A stretch of 64,000 nucleotides of DNA from Polyangiaceae bacterium (GTDB lineage Bacteria > Myxococcota_A > Polyangia > Polyangiales > Polyangiaceae). Numbering within the stretch: position 1 is the first letter of the stretch; each line of letters begins with the position of its first letter. Below, one piece after another: positions 1 through 9,564 of this stretch. The stretch spans positions 1-64,000 of the forward strand of contig JAICQQ010000015.1 of the NCBI GenBank assembly GCA_025937785.1, written 5' to 3'. The position numbers and the translations under genes are program-made. Under the pieces are notes generated by a model. It was not told the origin of the DNA. It saw only the letters and a list, made by a program, of their open reading frames with translations, and searched no databases.

Positions 1-137
1 ATACACTTCCAATCCCTCATGATCGAGCCTCATGCTCCAGCCATCGGCCCCACCTCGGCATCGGTTGCGCTTCTTCGGGCACGGGCACGTTTACGTTCAC
101 GTTCACGGGGCCATCGTCCAATTCAGGGACAGGCCCT
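1..137. mobile_element. Right end of an IVS-like inverted-repeat element (body lies left of the window)
   Basis: These bases match 58516-58650 closely and in the same orientation. They share the stretch tcggttgcgcttcttcgggc and the terminal motif attcagggacaggccc. In the 58.5 kb copy the same stretch holds the start of a four-helix-bundle gene and its outer terminal inverted repeat, so this is the right-hand end of a second copy whose coding part is off the window. The short ORF at 19-243 lies largely in it and is not treated as a gene. Confidence 0.75.
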
Positions 138-249
138 AGAATTGTGGCCATCAACCTGCAATATTCGCGGCGTCCGAGAAATCGGACGTGCCGGGGCTTC
201 GCTGGTGCTCCGGCAGAGCTCCGAAACGCGCGAGAGCCACTAGAGGTTT

Positions 250-1731
250 ATGGCAGAAGCATCTGGAAAATCGGGAAGCCCGACGATCTCTTCCATTGCG
301 GCCCCCACGGCTGACATTGACGATGAGTGGGCACTCGACGACGCCGAGCCTGCCCCGGCTCCGCAGGCAACGACCCCGGAGCGCGCGCTGATCGAGGCGG
401 CTCAGGAGGCCCAGCAGAGCGGCTCGCCCGCCACGGAAGAAATCGACTCCGAGTGGCCCGACGACGCCGTCAACGCCGACCAGTTGAGGAAGCCGAAAAT
501 TCCGCTGGCTCCCAAGCTCCCCGAAGAAGCCGCGGGGTTCGACCGCACACACGCAGCGCCCGCGCCTGCCGCCGGTCCGAGCTCACCCCCCCGAACGACG
601 AGCGCCGCCCCCGCTCCGTCGGAGCCGCCCATCAGCGAGGATTCGATAGCAAGGTTCGAGCGAGCGGCCTTCAGCACCGGCCGGGGCGCGTTCGGCGTAC
701 GCTCGTCGAGCGTGCCACCGACGCCGGTGCCGACGGCGGCCTCCGCCTCATCGATGCCGCCGACCACACCGCGGCCCGTGACCAGCCCGACCGAGAGTGC
801 GCCGCCGGCGCCCGGCGCAGCGACGCGCGAGATCCCAGCCGCAGCGCTCACTTCCGAGCCGCCGCGCCCTGCCCCCCCGAGCGAGCTCCGCCGAACCAGC
901 GAGACCCCGGCGACAGAGCTGCCAGCCACCACCGCCCCTGTCACGCGCGAGACCACGCCTCGCGCGCCCAGCACGCCGCCGTCGTCCGCAGCACCGCCGC
1001 GCGTCGCCGTTGCTTCCGACGCCGGAGCGAGCGAGCCCCCGCGCGCTGGCAAACCGAAGCAGGGCGCGGCCCTCCTCTACGGGCTCGCCGCCGCTGCTGT
1101 GGCGATCGCCGGTGTCGGGTTGGCCCTGCGAGCTCCCAGCGGCAGCGATCGAGCGAGCGAGCGCTCGCACCTGCCGCTCGAACCGGCGAGCCAACCCGAG
1201 TCCGCCAAGAGCAGCGCCCCAGCCTCGCCCATCGCCCCCGCAGCCGAGCCGAGCCCAGCCCAACCCGTCGAGCCCAGCGCAGTCGAGCCCAGCGCAGTCG
1301 AGCCCAGCCCGGCAGAATCTGGAGCCAGCGCTGGCGCTGACGCCGACCCTACCCCATCCGCCGCATCCGCCGACGCCGCAGCGGCGCCCGAAGCCCCCGC
1401 CAGCGGCACACCGGTCGTGGTGACAGTGCACATCTATCCGCCGGAAGCGGAGATCTACCATAAGGGCAAGCGGCTCGGCCGGAGCGGTCAGCAGATCGAG
1501 GTGCTCCCGGGCGAGCGCAAACTCCTGGTGCTGATCCGCGATGGCTACTGGCCCCGCAAGCTCATCCTCGACGGCCAAGAGACGACGTACAACATCGGGT
1601 TGCGCAAGCAACCGGATGGCAAGGCGGCGCCGGGGACCACCGGGGCGGCCCCTGCGCCCGGAGCTGCGCCTGCGCCCGCAGCTGCGCCTGCACCCGCAGC
1701 TGCGCCAAAGTTCACACCGCCGACTCCCTGA
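250..1731 (+). CDS. Pro/Ala-rich single-pass membrane protein with C-terminal PEGA domain
   Basis: The 493-residue protein starts at ATG 250, just after tagagg. Residues 1-275 are Pro/Ala/Ser-rich and probably unstructured. One membrane span (ALLYGLAAAAVAIAGVGLAL) lies near residues 275-295, followed by a second Pro/Ala/Glu linker with short repeats of the VEPSA type. Residues about 395-460 resemble a PEGA domain (VHIYPPEAEIYHKGKRLG, then LPGERKLLVLIRDGY), a small beta-sandwich common in surface and envelope proteins. The likely topology is a cytoplasmic N-terminal linker and an exported PEGA domain. The architecture recalls the tails of myxobacterial Ser/Thr kinases, but no kinase domain is present. 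The function is unknown. Confidence 0.85.
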   Translation: MAEASGKSGSPTISSIAAPTADIDDEWALDDAEPAPAPQATTPERALIEAAQEAQQSGSPATEEIDSEWPDDAVNADQLRKPKIPLAPKLPEEAAGFDRTHAAPAPAAGPSSPPRTTSAAPAPSEPPISEDSIARFERAAFSTGRGAFGVRSSSVPPTPVPTAASASSMPPTTPRPVTSPTESAPPAPGAATREIPAAALTSEPPRPAPPSELRRTSETPATELPATTAPVTRETTPRAPSTPPSSAAPPRVAVASDAGASEPPRAGKPKQGAALLYGLAAAAVAIAGVGLALRAPSGSDRASERSHLPLEPASQPESAKSSAPASPIAPAAEPSPAQPVEPSAVEPSAVEPSPAESGASAGADADPTPSAASADAAAAPEAPASGTPVVVTVHIYPPEAEIYHKGKRLGRSGQQIEVLPGERKLLVLIRDGYWPRKLILDGQETTYNIGLRKQPDGKAAPGTTGAAPAPGAAPAPAAAPAPAAAPKFTPPTP

Positions 1732-1789
1732 GCGCTCGTCACACGGGCGTTCGCCGGCTGCCAGCATACCGTGCTAGCGTCCGTGCGCC

Positions 1790-2389
1790 ATGGACTTCAG
1801 CCTTCCGACGTGGCCGGCCCCGGAGCGAAATAAGGCACCCATCCTGCAGGTGCTGACGGAGCTTTTCCATCGGGGGCTGGTGCTCGAGATCGCCGCGGGT
1901 ACGGGACAACACGCCGTGCACTTCGCGGCCGGGCTGCCCGAAGTGACGTGGCAACCCAGTGAAAAAGATCCGGAGCTGCTCGACGTCCTCAGCGCGCGGG
2001 TGACGCAGGCGCGCCTACCCAATCTCAAGGCGCCCGTAGCGCTCGACGCCGCCTCAGCCACCTGGCCCGTCAACGCGGCCGAGGGTGTGTTCTGCGCCAA
2101 TCTGTTACACATCAGTGAGTGGAGCGTCGCCGAGGGCCTGTTCTCGGGCGCGCAGCGGGTGCTATCACCCGGTGCGCTGTTGATCACCTACGGGCCCTAC
2201 CGCAGCTCTGGCGTGCACACGTCTGCCAGCAATGCCGACTTCGATGCCTCGTTGCGGGCGCAGAACCCCACCTGGGGCGTACGAGACATCGACGATCTCA
2301 GCGCGTGCGCTCGAGAGCGCGGCTTCCGCCTCGCGGACACGCTCCGGATGCCTGCCAACAATTTCACCCTCGTGTGGCAACGACTCTGA
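1790..2389 (+). CDS. DUF938-family SAM-dependent methyltransferase
   Basis: This 199-residue protein matches the DUF938 family of class I methyltransferases from end to end. It opens with a PAPERNKAPIL segment, followed by the SAM-binding glycine motif VLEIAAGTGQHA at residues about 30-41 and the acidic end of strand beta-2 (PSEKDPELL). The family is about 200 residues long, so the gene is complete. No signal peptide is seen and the protein is presumably cytoplasmic. The substrate of DUF938 proteins is not established. It lies 58 bp after the PEGA gene on the same strand. Confidence 0.9.
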   Translation: MDFSLPTWPAPERNKAPILQVLTELFHRGLVLEIAAGTGQHAVHFAAGLPEVTWQPSEKDPELLDVLSARVTQARLPNLKAPVALDAASATWPVNAAEGVFCANLLHISEWSVAEGLFSGAQRVLSPGALLITYGPYRSSGVHTSASNADFDASLRAQNPTWGVRDIDDLSACARERGFRLADTLRMPANNFTLVWQRL

Positions 2390-2456
2390 GTACGAGCGCT
2401 CGGATGCCACCCGTGGTCCACAGTGGGCTCTCGCGCCGGCCGTTCGGGGCAGCAGC

Positions 2457-3629
2457 GTGAAGCTCGCCGGACTTGGGGGGCTGGCCGCGCTCATCGGGTG
2501 TGTCACGGCTGTCGGGTGCGCGCGCTCCCGCGAGGACGACCTGGCCGCGCGGCGTTGCGCCAGCGGCGATCGCGTCGCTTGCGCGCGGGCCTGCGAGCAC
2601 GGGGTGCACGGCAAGGCGGGTTGCATGTCCGCCGTCGACGACAAGCATCCCACGCGACGCACGAGGATGCTGACGCTCGCGTGCAATGCCGAGCAGCCCG
2701 GCGCGTGCCTGCTCGCCGCGGAGGCCAGCATTGCGCTGGGTATCGGCAATGAGCATCAGTACCAGACGCTGCTGTCGCGTGCGTGCGAGCAGCGGGACGC
2801 GCGCGGCTGCGAGAAGCTCGGCGATTTTTGGTTGCTCGACTCGCTGGCGTCCGCGAAGGCCGCTTACCAAAAGGCTTGTCACCTCGAGCCGAGCCGTGCG
2901 CGCGTGTGCCGGGACGAGGTGGCCGAGCGCATCGCCGCCGTGGACCGCGAGCGAACCGCTTGCAAGCAGGACCAGCTCGCGGCCTGCGAACGACTCCTGA
3001 AGCTGACTGCGCTCCGGAACCACGACCTCGGCTACCAAGCCGCCGAAGCTGCGTGCCGCTTGCGGGGCTTGAGCGAACACTACCGTGGCACCGAGCTCAG
3101 GCATCCCTACAAGCTCAGGAAGCGTTTCGCGAGCTACGAGCCCTGCGGTCTGTTCGCGCTGGCGCGCGCGGCGGCCGCCCCGGGAGAGGTCACGGAGTTC
3201 CAGCGCGTGCCGCTGCCCGACCCGCCCGCAGCCGCGAAGGGTGAGCCGCGCGGGCGAGTGGCGTTGGGCGACGTCACGCTGCATTTCCGCGACGCCCCCA
3301 GCGTGCAGCCCGAGCAGGTCGCCGCGTTCAAGGCCGCTGTCGAAGCGCGCATCCGAGAACGCCTCGAGCTCGGCACGCGCTGCTACGACCGCTACCTGCG
3401 GACTCACCCGCATAGCCGCGGCGAGCTGGCTGCGCTCTTCATCATCGACAAGCTCGGCGAGCCCCTGGAGCTGCGCGCCTCCGGCGACTGGGGGGATCCC
3501 GAGCTGCGATCGTGCCTGCTGAGCGCTGCGATTCCGGAACGTTTCACCGGAATGAACACGGATCTCGGCAGCATCGCGCGCGTAGAAGCCAAGCTCGAGC
3601 TCACCCCGGCGCCTGCGGGCGCCCGCTGA
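2457..3629 (+). CDS. Cys-rich lipoprotein with AgmX/PglI-like C-terminal domain
   Basis: The open frame runs upstream to 2232 inside the methyltransferase gene, so I chose GTG 2457. It yields a compact lipoprotein signal (KLAGLGGLAALIGCVTAVGC) and a 390-residue protein. The middle (about 25-250) has regularly spaced cysteines in helical segments such as CASGDRVACARACEHG, resembling Sel1-like or Cys-rich repeats. The last 100 residues (CYDRYLRTHPHSRGELAALF) match the AgmX/PglI C-terminal domain of myxobacterial motility-associated proteins, which has a TonB-C-like fold. It is probably anchored to the outer or inner membrane. A role in gliding or envelope traffic would be guilt by domain only. 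Confidence 0.75.
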   Translation: MKLAGLGGLAALIGCVTAVGCARSREDDLAARRCASGDRVACARACEHGVHGKAGCMSAVDDKHPTRRTRMLTLACNAEQPGACLLAAEASIALGIGNEHQYQTLLSRACEQRDARGCEKLGDFWLLDSLASAKAAYQKACHLEPSRARVCRDEVAERIAAVDRERTACKQDQLAACERLLKLTALRNHDLGYQAAEAACRLRGLSEHYRGTELRHPYKLRKRFASYEPCGLFALARAAAAPGEVTEFQRVPLPDPPAAAKGEPRGRVALGDVTLHFRDAPSVQPEQVAAFKAAVEARIRERLELGTRCYDRYLRTHPHSRGELAALFIIDKLGEPLELRASGDWGDPELRSCLLSAAIPERFTGMNTDLGSIARVEAKLELTPAPAGAR

Positions 3630-3752
3630 TGTCAAGCTGGCGTTAGACGATTGGCAGAAGGGCGCGAGGATCCGGATCAGCGCGAGGCGCGACCACGCCA
3701 TCACGCTAGAAGTTTACAGTCGCAGTGACCGACAAGGTAAAAAAGACCTACA

Positions 3753-5441
3753 TTGCCAACCCGGGCAGCGCGGGTCACTCTCACGACTGGTTTGCAGCTC
3801 ACCCCTAATACGAGGCTTCGTTCCCCGAGCGGTTTCCGCGCGAAGCGAGTAGCGGTGACCCTGAGTGCCGCGCTGCACCTCGTGGCTTGTCCGCAGCTCG
3901 CCGACGACTCCTTCGACAAGGTCGGTGACGACAGCATACCCTCCAACGCCAGCTTTACGAACAGCGCGGCCTCGACCGGCGGCGGGATCGACATCGGCGT
4001 CGGCGCCTCGCTGGGAGGTAGCGGGGGTGGCCCAGGCGGCGTCACTACCACTGACGGCGCGGGCACCGGCGGCAGCATCGCGGCCGGTGCTCCAGGCATC
4101 GGCGGTGATGGTGGGACACTGGCGGGCGATACTTCGACCTCGGCGTCGACCACGGGCAGCGGTGCTACGACCGAGGTGCCCACGACCCTGGTGTACGCCA
4201 CGACGGACAACACGATCTACGCGGCGGCGTGGGACGGCACGGAGCTCGCCGCTCCCAAAGCGTTGGACACCGCCGAACACCCCATCGGCTTCATCGAAGC
4301 GCGCATGGCACCGGATCGAAGCTGGGCGCTGGTGGCGATTCAGGGCGCGGGCGACGACTCGTGCCAGTTGCGTGTGTACCGTCATTTCGGGGACCTGACC
4401 GCCCCCGCCGTGACCCTCGAGATCGGCGAACCGGACAACTGTCTCTCGGCGCGCGCTTTCGACATCGCCTTCGAGCAGGAGACCGGCCGCGCGCTCTTGG
4501 TATATGCGCTACCCGAAGGCGAACTCGCGCACCAGATCATCGATGGCAGCATCTGGTCCGAGCCGCAGGTCGTGGTGGTACCGGGGAGGAGCGTGGCGAT
4601 CAACTGGGTGCGCGCCGTGTCTGATTCCGCCTCGAACCGCATCGCCGTCGGGGTCACCGTCCAGGCCGAAACCCGAAAGTCTCTGTTCGTGCAGGAGTGG
4701 GACGGGTCGAAGTTCGACCCACCCCACGAGCTGGCGCGCAACGGCTGCATCCTCGACGCCGAGTCGTTCGACCTCGCGTATTACGAAGGTGCCCTCGTCG
4801 CACTGCGCGGACACGCGTCGAACGACGGCTTCGGTTATCATCTGCGCGGCAGCGACGGGACGTGGCCGCCCGAGGAGTTCCGCCCCGACACCCCGAGCGG
4901 CAATGCTCAGGTGATCGAGCTCAGGACCATGCCCTACGGCGTCGCAGGGGCCTTGTTCGACGCCACGGGCACGGCCGCTTCGTTCGGCACCCTGTTGTGG
5001 AAAAACGCAGGCTTCGTCGAAGAGACCCGCTTGGACAACTCACTGCCTGACGTCTCCCACTTCGAGCCGGCGAGCCTGAAGACCGACATCCAACGTCTGG
5101 GTGACGCCGCGGTGACTGTATACGTCGACGACTACGAGGGCGACGAGGACGCGATGTCGTCGCTCGGGTGGGCCGTGCTGCGACCGAACACCGAGTGGAC
5201 GGCCCAGCAGGCGACGCTGTCGATCCCCTTCGACCAGGCGTCGCGCGGCGCGGTGACCCGTTCCCTGCGGCTGGCGCGCTTTACAGCAGCAAAGGAAGGG
5301 CTGCTGCTCGCCTTCGCCGAAGACGACGGCTTGTACGTCAGCGCGCTCACGGACCTCGAAGCGGGCTTCACGGTGCCGGTGCTGGTCGAAGCCGACGTGG
5401 ACGGGTTTTCCAGCACCCCCTTCGCCTTGCTCGGGCCCTGA
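3753..5441 (+). CDS. Probable lipoprotein with Gly/Thr-rich linker, function unknown
   Basis: The start is uncertain. TTG 3753 gives 562 residues. The export signal is the segment AVTLSAALHLVAC with a lipobox-like LVAC near residue 45, so a later start is possible. After the Cys comes a Gly/Ser/Thr linker (about 75-140), then about 400 residues with regularly spaced hydrophobic strands and DGT/DGS turns, such as TTDNTIYAAAWDGTEL. That pattern suggests a beta-propeller of the Kelch/YVTN kind, but no named family is recognised. The linker-plus-propeller layout recurs in other lipoproteins of this window. Confidence 0.7.
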   Translation: MPTRAARVTLTTGLQLTPNTRLRSPSGFRAKRVAVTLSAALHLVACPQLADDSFDKVGDDSIPSNASFTNSAASTGGGIDIGVGASLGGSGGGPGGVTTTDGAGTGGSIAAGAPGIGGDGGTLAGDTSTSASTTGSGATTEVPTTLVYATTDNTIYAAAWDGTELAAPKALDTAEHPIGFIEARMAPDRSWALVAIQGAGDDSCQLRVYRHFGDLTAPAVTLEIGEPDNCLSARAFDIAFEQETGRALLVYALPEGELAHQIIDGSIWSEPQVVVVPGRSVAINWVRAVSDSASNRIAVGVTVQAETRKSLFVQEWDGSKFDPPHELARNGCILDAESFDLAYYEGALVALRGHASNDGFGYHLRGSDGTWPPEEFRPDTPSGNAQVIELRTMPYGVAGALFDATGTAASFGTLLWKNAGFVEETRLDNSLPDVSHFEPASLKTDIQRLGDAAVTVYVDDYEGDEDAMSSLGWAVLRPNTEWTAQQATLSIPFDQASRGAVTRSLRLARFTAAKEGLLLAFAEDDGLYVSALTDLEAGFTVPVLVEADVDGFSSTPFALLGP

Positions 5442-5580
5442 GCAGCCCGATCGCTGGCCGCCCTCGCTGGGCGCTACTGGCCGCACCGAAGTGTGAGCAC
5501 ATGTAAGCGACAAGCGGCGTCAGTGCGCCGTTCGGCCAGCCATCGCGACCGAAACGAAGACCATGGTATCATGGTCAGTG

Positions 5581-6900
5581 ATGCGCATCGTCGTTGCCGA
5601 TGATGATCCGGTCAGCCGGCATTTGGTCGAACACGTCATCACGACCCGCACACAACACGAAGTGATCACGGTGGCCGATGGTGAGAGCGCGCTCGAGCTC
5701 GCGCTCGGCGAACCCACACCGGATGTCCTGATCCTGGACTGGATGATGCCCAGCGTCAGCGGCACCGAGGTTTGCCGGCGCGTGCGCAAGCAACCGCTGC
5801 CCGTCCAGCCCTACGTGTTGCTCATCACCGCCAAAACCAAACGCGACGAGGTGATCGAAGGCTTGAGCGTCGGCGCCGACGATCTGTTGACGAAACCGCT
5901 GCCACCAGATCTGCTGATCGCGCGTTTGAAGCTGGCATCGCGGCGCCCCACGCCGGGCAAGCCAGCGACGCGCGCGGTGCTGCAGGCGCTGGTCGACGCC
6001 GCAGCCGAAGGCGACGGCGAACTGGTGCTCCGCGAACGGGATACGACCGCGCGCGTGTTCCTGCACCGCGGCAAGGTCGCCTGGGCGCACGTCTCCGACG
6101 ATCCGAGCGGGCTGTTCGACATCCTCGATCCCGAACGGGGCATCGATTCGGACACGGTGCGCGAGATCGTGGCGGAGTGCCGGCGCACGCGCGCGCGCCT
6201 GAGCGACACACTCGTGCGTTGGGGTCTGGTCGATCGGGCGCGCCTCAGGGATTGCCTGCTCGCCTGGACCAGCCGCAAGATCGCCGGCGTACGCCAATTC
6301 TCCAATCCGCAATGGCTGTTTCTCCCGGCGGTCCGCAACTACGCCGAAGACCTGCTGTTCGATCTGGAAGAACTCGTCGATCCGGAGGAGCTGAAGGCCG
6401 TGAGCGCCTCGTCGCCCCCGCCCAGTACCACCACCGAGGCTCCCCGGAACATGTGGGAGACCGCCTTCGTCTCCGAGATCCCCGTCAGCATCGAAGACAG
6501 CGAGCTGATGGATCGCTGCATGCTGGGCTCCGGCGTCAAGGGCGTCGCCGTCATCGATCGTGCCACGGGTCGTTGCCTGGGTCAGCGCGGCGCGCGACTG
6601 AATCCCGACATCGTGTGGGCGCACATTCAGTGCCTGAACGCGGTGGCGGCACAAGAGCATGTCGCGGACACCGTCGTGGCCACGGATCGGCACTACCACC
6701 TGGTGCGACCGCTCAGCGAACGCAAGGACGCTTTCGTGTACGTGCTGGTGCGGAGCGGCGAGGTAAGGCTCGTCGACGCTCGGCGAAACCTCGCCGGTGC
6801 GCTCGGGGTGACCGACGACCCGGTAGTCGAGACCGCAGCCTCGCTGGCCACGGAAGCCGAGCTCGAAGCTCTGATCAAGGCCGTGGACGACTCTGCGTGA
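5581..6900 (+). CDS. Response regulator with DUF4388 domain and roadblock-like tail
   Basis: ATG 5581 (MRIVVADDDP) is preferred to 5563 because the receiver domain begins there. The receiver (residues about 1-120) keeps the acidic pair (ADDD), the phospho-acceptor in LILDWMMP, the Thr in LLITAKTK and the Lys in LLTKP, so it should be phosphorylatable. Residues about 130-250 match DUF4388 (PATAN-like), including FLHRGKVAWAHVSDDPSG; such domains follow receivers in many delta-proteobacterial regulators. The C-terminal 130 residues resemble roadblock/LC7-type folds. There is no DNA-binding domain, so output is presumably by protein contact. The winged-helix regulator gene follows 138 bp downstream. 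Confidence 0.85.
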   Translation: MRIVVADDDPVSRHLVEHVITTRTQHEVITVADGESALELALGEPTPDVLILDWMMPSVSGTEVCRRVRKQPLPVQPYVLLITAKTKRDEVIEGLSVGADDLLTKPLPPDLLIARLKLASRRPTPGKPATRAVLQALVDAAAEGDGELVLRERDTTARVFLHRGKVAWAHVSDDPSGLFDILDPERGIDSDTVREIVAECRRTRARLSDTLVRWGLVDRARLRDCLLAWTSRKIAGVRQFSNPQWLFLPAVRNYAEDLLFDLEELVDPEELKAVSASSPPPSTTTEAPRNMWETAFVSEIPVSIEDSELMDRCMLGSGVKGVAVIDRATGRCLGQRGARLNPDIVWAHIQCLNAVAAQEHVADTVVATDRHYHLVRPLSERKDAFVYVLVRSGEVRLVDARRNLAGALGVTDDPVVETAASLATEAELEALIKAVDDSA

Positions 6901-7038
6901 GCGGTGGCTCGTCGAACTGAACGCCCGTAAAGGCCCGTAGTGGCCAGCAAAAGGGGATGCGCGTTGACTTCGCAGGGTCGCCGGAGCAATCCTTCGTGGA
7001 ATCGGTTCTGGTCGGGTCAGCGGGGTCGCACAACAGCG

Positions 7039-7779
7039 GTGGAACGAGAACGGCGCAACAAGCTGGAGGTTCTGGGTCGGGTGGCACCGAGCGTTCGCAC
7101 CGTCGTTCGCGGTGCCGTCGCTCGCGCGCTGCCTCCGGAGCTCATGACGTGGGCCGGGCGCGAATCGCTGAGAGTCGTTTCGCGTTCGTCGGCACACACG
7201 GCCATCGCGGCGGCGCGTGACACCAACGCGGCGCTCTTGATCCTCGACACCAGCTTGATCGGTCACGACGCAGGTGTGTTCGAGATGCTGCTGATGCAAG
7301 CGCAGCTGTCGGGCGCGGTCCTGTGCGTGGGGACGCCGGAACACCGCGCCTCGTTCCTGTGCCACGGCGCTGACGTGTTCGTCAGCGAGCGCGCCAGTCT
7401 GGGCGAGCTCGTAGCTCAAGCGACGCGCTTGCTCGAGGCCGTGAAAGATCCCGCGCTCGGTGATTCTGGCTTGAGACGCCCCGCGCGCACCGTGCTCGAG
7501 CTCGGACCGATGACGATCGACCTGATCCAACGCCGAGTGTTCGTGCGCGATCAGCGGGTCATGCTCCGCCCAGCCGAGTTCGAGGTCCTGGTGTACCTGG
7601 CACTCAACCGGCACCGCCTGGTCAGCGCGCCGGAGATCGTGCGCGACGCGCTCGGGGCGTTCGGCGATGGCAGCTCCGCCCGCAACCAGCTGTTCGAGCT
7701 CAGGCGTAAGCTGCGGGACGCCGGCCTCGCCGACGCCATCGCCACCGAACGCGGCCGTGGCTATCGCCTGGTCCTGTAA
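7039..7779 (+). CDS. OmpR/PhoB-type winged-helix regulator with degenerate receiver
   Basis: The C-terminal ~95 residues are a trans_reg_C winged helix (LRPAEFEVLVYLALNRHRLV, ending ERGRGYRLVL). The N-terminal part looks like a receiver: it retains the acceptor-strand motif LLILDTS but lacks the acidic pair after strand 1 (RTVVRGAVARAL), so phosphorylation is doubtful. The open frame starts at 6940, but GTG 7039 (VERERRNK) gives a normal-sized 246-residue protein and is preferred. It follows the DUF4388 response regulator on the same strand and may act with it. Target genes are unknown. Confidence 0.8.
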   Translation: MERERRNKLEVLGRVAPSVRTVVRGAVARALPPELMTWAGRESLRVVSRSSAHTAIAAARDTNAALLILDTSLIGHDAGVFEMLLMQAQLSGAVLCVGTPEHRASFLCHGADVFVSERASLGELVAQATRLLEAVKDPALGDSGLRRPARTVLELGPMTIDLIQRRVFVRDQRVMLRPAEFEVLVYLALNRHRLVSAPEIVRDALGAFGDGSSARNQLFELRRKLRDAGLADAIATERGRGYRLVL

Positions 7780-7795
7780 CCGGTGTCTCGAACGA

Positions 7796-9208
7796 CTATT
7801 CAGGCTCGGTGACCTGAACGGCGCGGTAAAACATACCCGGCAGCGTCGTCGTGTACATGTAGCCGTCGGGCCCGATCTTCCACGACGTGACCTGAGTCAG
7901 GTGACCTACGGCCTCGTCACCGATCAACGTGCCCTCCTCGTCGACCTCCAAGCGTCGCACCCAACCAGTGAAGAAATCACCGAAGATCACCGCGTCGTCG
8001 AAGAGCCCGAAGTAACGATCCTGGTCTGAATGATATGCCTCGCCCACCCAGATCGCGCGCTTGGTGACGGGTTCGGTCAGCGGATCGTCGATCACGTAGG
8101 CCTCGTCGCTCAGTCGCCCGTAGTGCGTCAGCGGCTGGGTCACTCCATCGCAGTCGACGGTGCATGGGCCTTCGGCACCATCCCAGCCGAAATTTTGTCC
8201 GGGAGACAGCGCCAGATTGACCTCTTCCGTGGTGTAAAGGCCGACATCGCCGATCCAGAAACGACCGAAGCGATCGCGGGTACCGCGCCACGGAGAACGC
8301 AGGCCGTAGGCGTAGATGCTCGGGTCACCGTCAGCTGGATCGTCGAACGCATTGCCTTCGGCGGGCTCGTAGCCCGCGCCGTCGGGTTCTCGGTTGGGCA
8401 CGAAGCGCAGTAAGCTCCCTGCTTGGTCCGTGGTTGCTTGTCCTAGCTCGCGCAGGAACAGATCGCCGACGAGCGCCCACATCGTTTCACCGTCCGGTTC
8501 GAAGCCCATCGATCCGAAGCGATGCCAGTCTTCATCCGCGACCTCGGCATCGATCGAGAGGATCTCCACCTCGGTCGCAGGCAGCTCCTCGATCGCGTCG
8601 AACTCGAAGCGCGCGATGGTCGAACGGGTTTGCTCCTTGCAGCGGCTGAGATAGACGAAGCGGTTGTCCTGGAACTCCGGATCGAAGGCGAGGCTCAAGA
8701 GCCCGCAACCTTCGTCGTGAAACAGATCCGTCAGCGTGGCGCGACCAAGCTCTACGAAGCTCCCAGCTTCCGTCTTCGCATAGTGGATCACCGCGCCGCT
8801 GTGCTGCAACACCAAGAGCTCGTCGTCGGTCCCGGGCAGGAAGGCGAAATCGGTCACGCCATCGATCGAGCCCGTAAAGACGAGACCTGGCAATTGAGTG
8901 CCCTCGAACACGAGCTCGGGTTCTTCGGGGACGACGAACCCGGGGCTGCCAGCTTCGCCGCCCCCAGCCGTGGTCGCGCTCGTCGTCGTCGTGGTGCCTC
9001 CGTCGCCCCCCTGTGTGCCACCGCCCCCAACAGTGGTCCCGCTACTGCCGCCCGCACCGCCGGGACTGCCCGTCGAGCCCCCGCCCGTCGTCGCGTTCGA
9101 CCCACCGGAACTCGTTGTTGGTTTCACTACTTCGGACTCGTTGGAACAACTCAGCACTCCTGCACCCAACGCCAGCGAGCACATCCCCACGCGCGCAAAA
9201 CTCCGCAT
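7796..9208 (-). CDS. PQQ-dependent sugar dehydrogenase family lipoprotein
   Basis: The frame opens at 9394, but ATG 9208 gives a lipoprotein signal (MRSFARVGMCSLALGAGVLSC) and a 470-residue product. A Gly/Ser/Thr linker follows (about 30-90), then a glucose/sorbosone-dehydrogenase six-bladed propeller: TDFAFLPGTDDELLVLQ, DEGCGLLSLAFDPEF, and later YAYGLRSPWRGTRDRFGRF, SPGQNFGWDGAEGPC. In this family PQQ and Ca2+ are bound in the central cleft and sugars or other polyols are oxidised outside the cytoplasm. The true substrate is unknown. The gene is divergent from lacI-type 9565 across a 356-bp gap, so it is a candidate target of that regulator. Confidence 0.85.
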   Translation of the reverse strand: MRSFARVGMCSLALGAGVLSCSNESEVVKPTTSSGGSNATTGGGSTGSPGGAGGSSGTTVGGGGTQGGDGGTTTTTSATTAGGGEAGSPGFVVPEEPELVFEGTQLPGLVFTGSIDGVTDFAFLPGTDDELLVLQHSGAVIHYAKTEAGSFVELGRATLTDLFHDEGCGLLSLAFDPEFQDNRFVYLSRCKEQTRSTIARFEFDAIEELPATEVEILSIDAEVADEDWHRFGSMGFEPDGETMWALVGDLFLRELGQATTDQAGSLLRFVPNREPDGAGYEPAEGNAFDDPADGDPSIYAYGLRSPWRGTRDRFGRFWIGDVGLYTTEEVNLALSPGQNFGWDGAEGPCTVDCDGVTQPLTHYGRLSDEAYVIDDPLTEPVTKRAIWVGEAYHSDQDRYFGLFDDAVIFGDFFTGWVRRLEVDEEGTLIGDEAVGHLTQVTSWKIGPDGYMYTTTLPGMFYRAVQVTEPE

Positions 9209-9564
9209 ACTCCAGCCTTCGTGTCCTAGCCGCCGTTTCACCAAGTTCCTCGCCCGCCACGGTAGCATGCCGGCTTTTTTCTGCACTCCTGCGCCAGGCT
9301 GAAACGACGAACCAGCCATGAGTCGTATGCGACCGAGCCAGCCGCGCGGGCCCGAGGACCCGGCCACGTCCCCCGTTTTCTGCATCGGCGGCATCGGAGG
9401 CCGGTTTGATGCTGGATCCGCAGGTCGCGATTTCGATCACGCTTTTTTCGATCTTCGTCAGTTCGACGACGCAGACCGCCGCGCCCTAGGCAGCGGGTCT
9501 CACGGTCGATCCTTCGCCAGCAATCTTTCGCCAGCATTCTCCAGCTCGTCCCCTTAGCAAGAGT
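9209..9564. promoter_or_regulatory. Divergent intergenic region between the sugar dehydrogenase and the LacI regulator
   Basis: No coding sequence is supported here; the overlapping ORFs are low-complexity shadows. A short direct repeat TTCGCCAGCA occurs at 9513-9522 and 9527-9536, 29-52 bp before the LacI start. It has no clear dyad symmetry. The region must hold promoters for both divergent genes, but I could not identify convincing -35/-10 elements. Confidence 0.4.

Noticed and set aside
5575-7614. 679-aa minus-strand ORF
   Set aside because: It is antisense to two regulator genes with intact motifs; composition is His/Gln/Arg-rich shadow.
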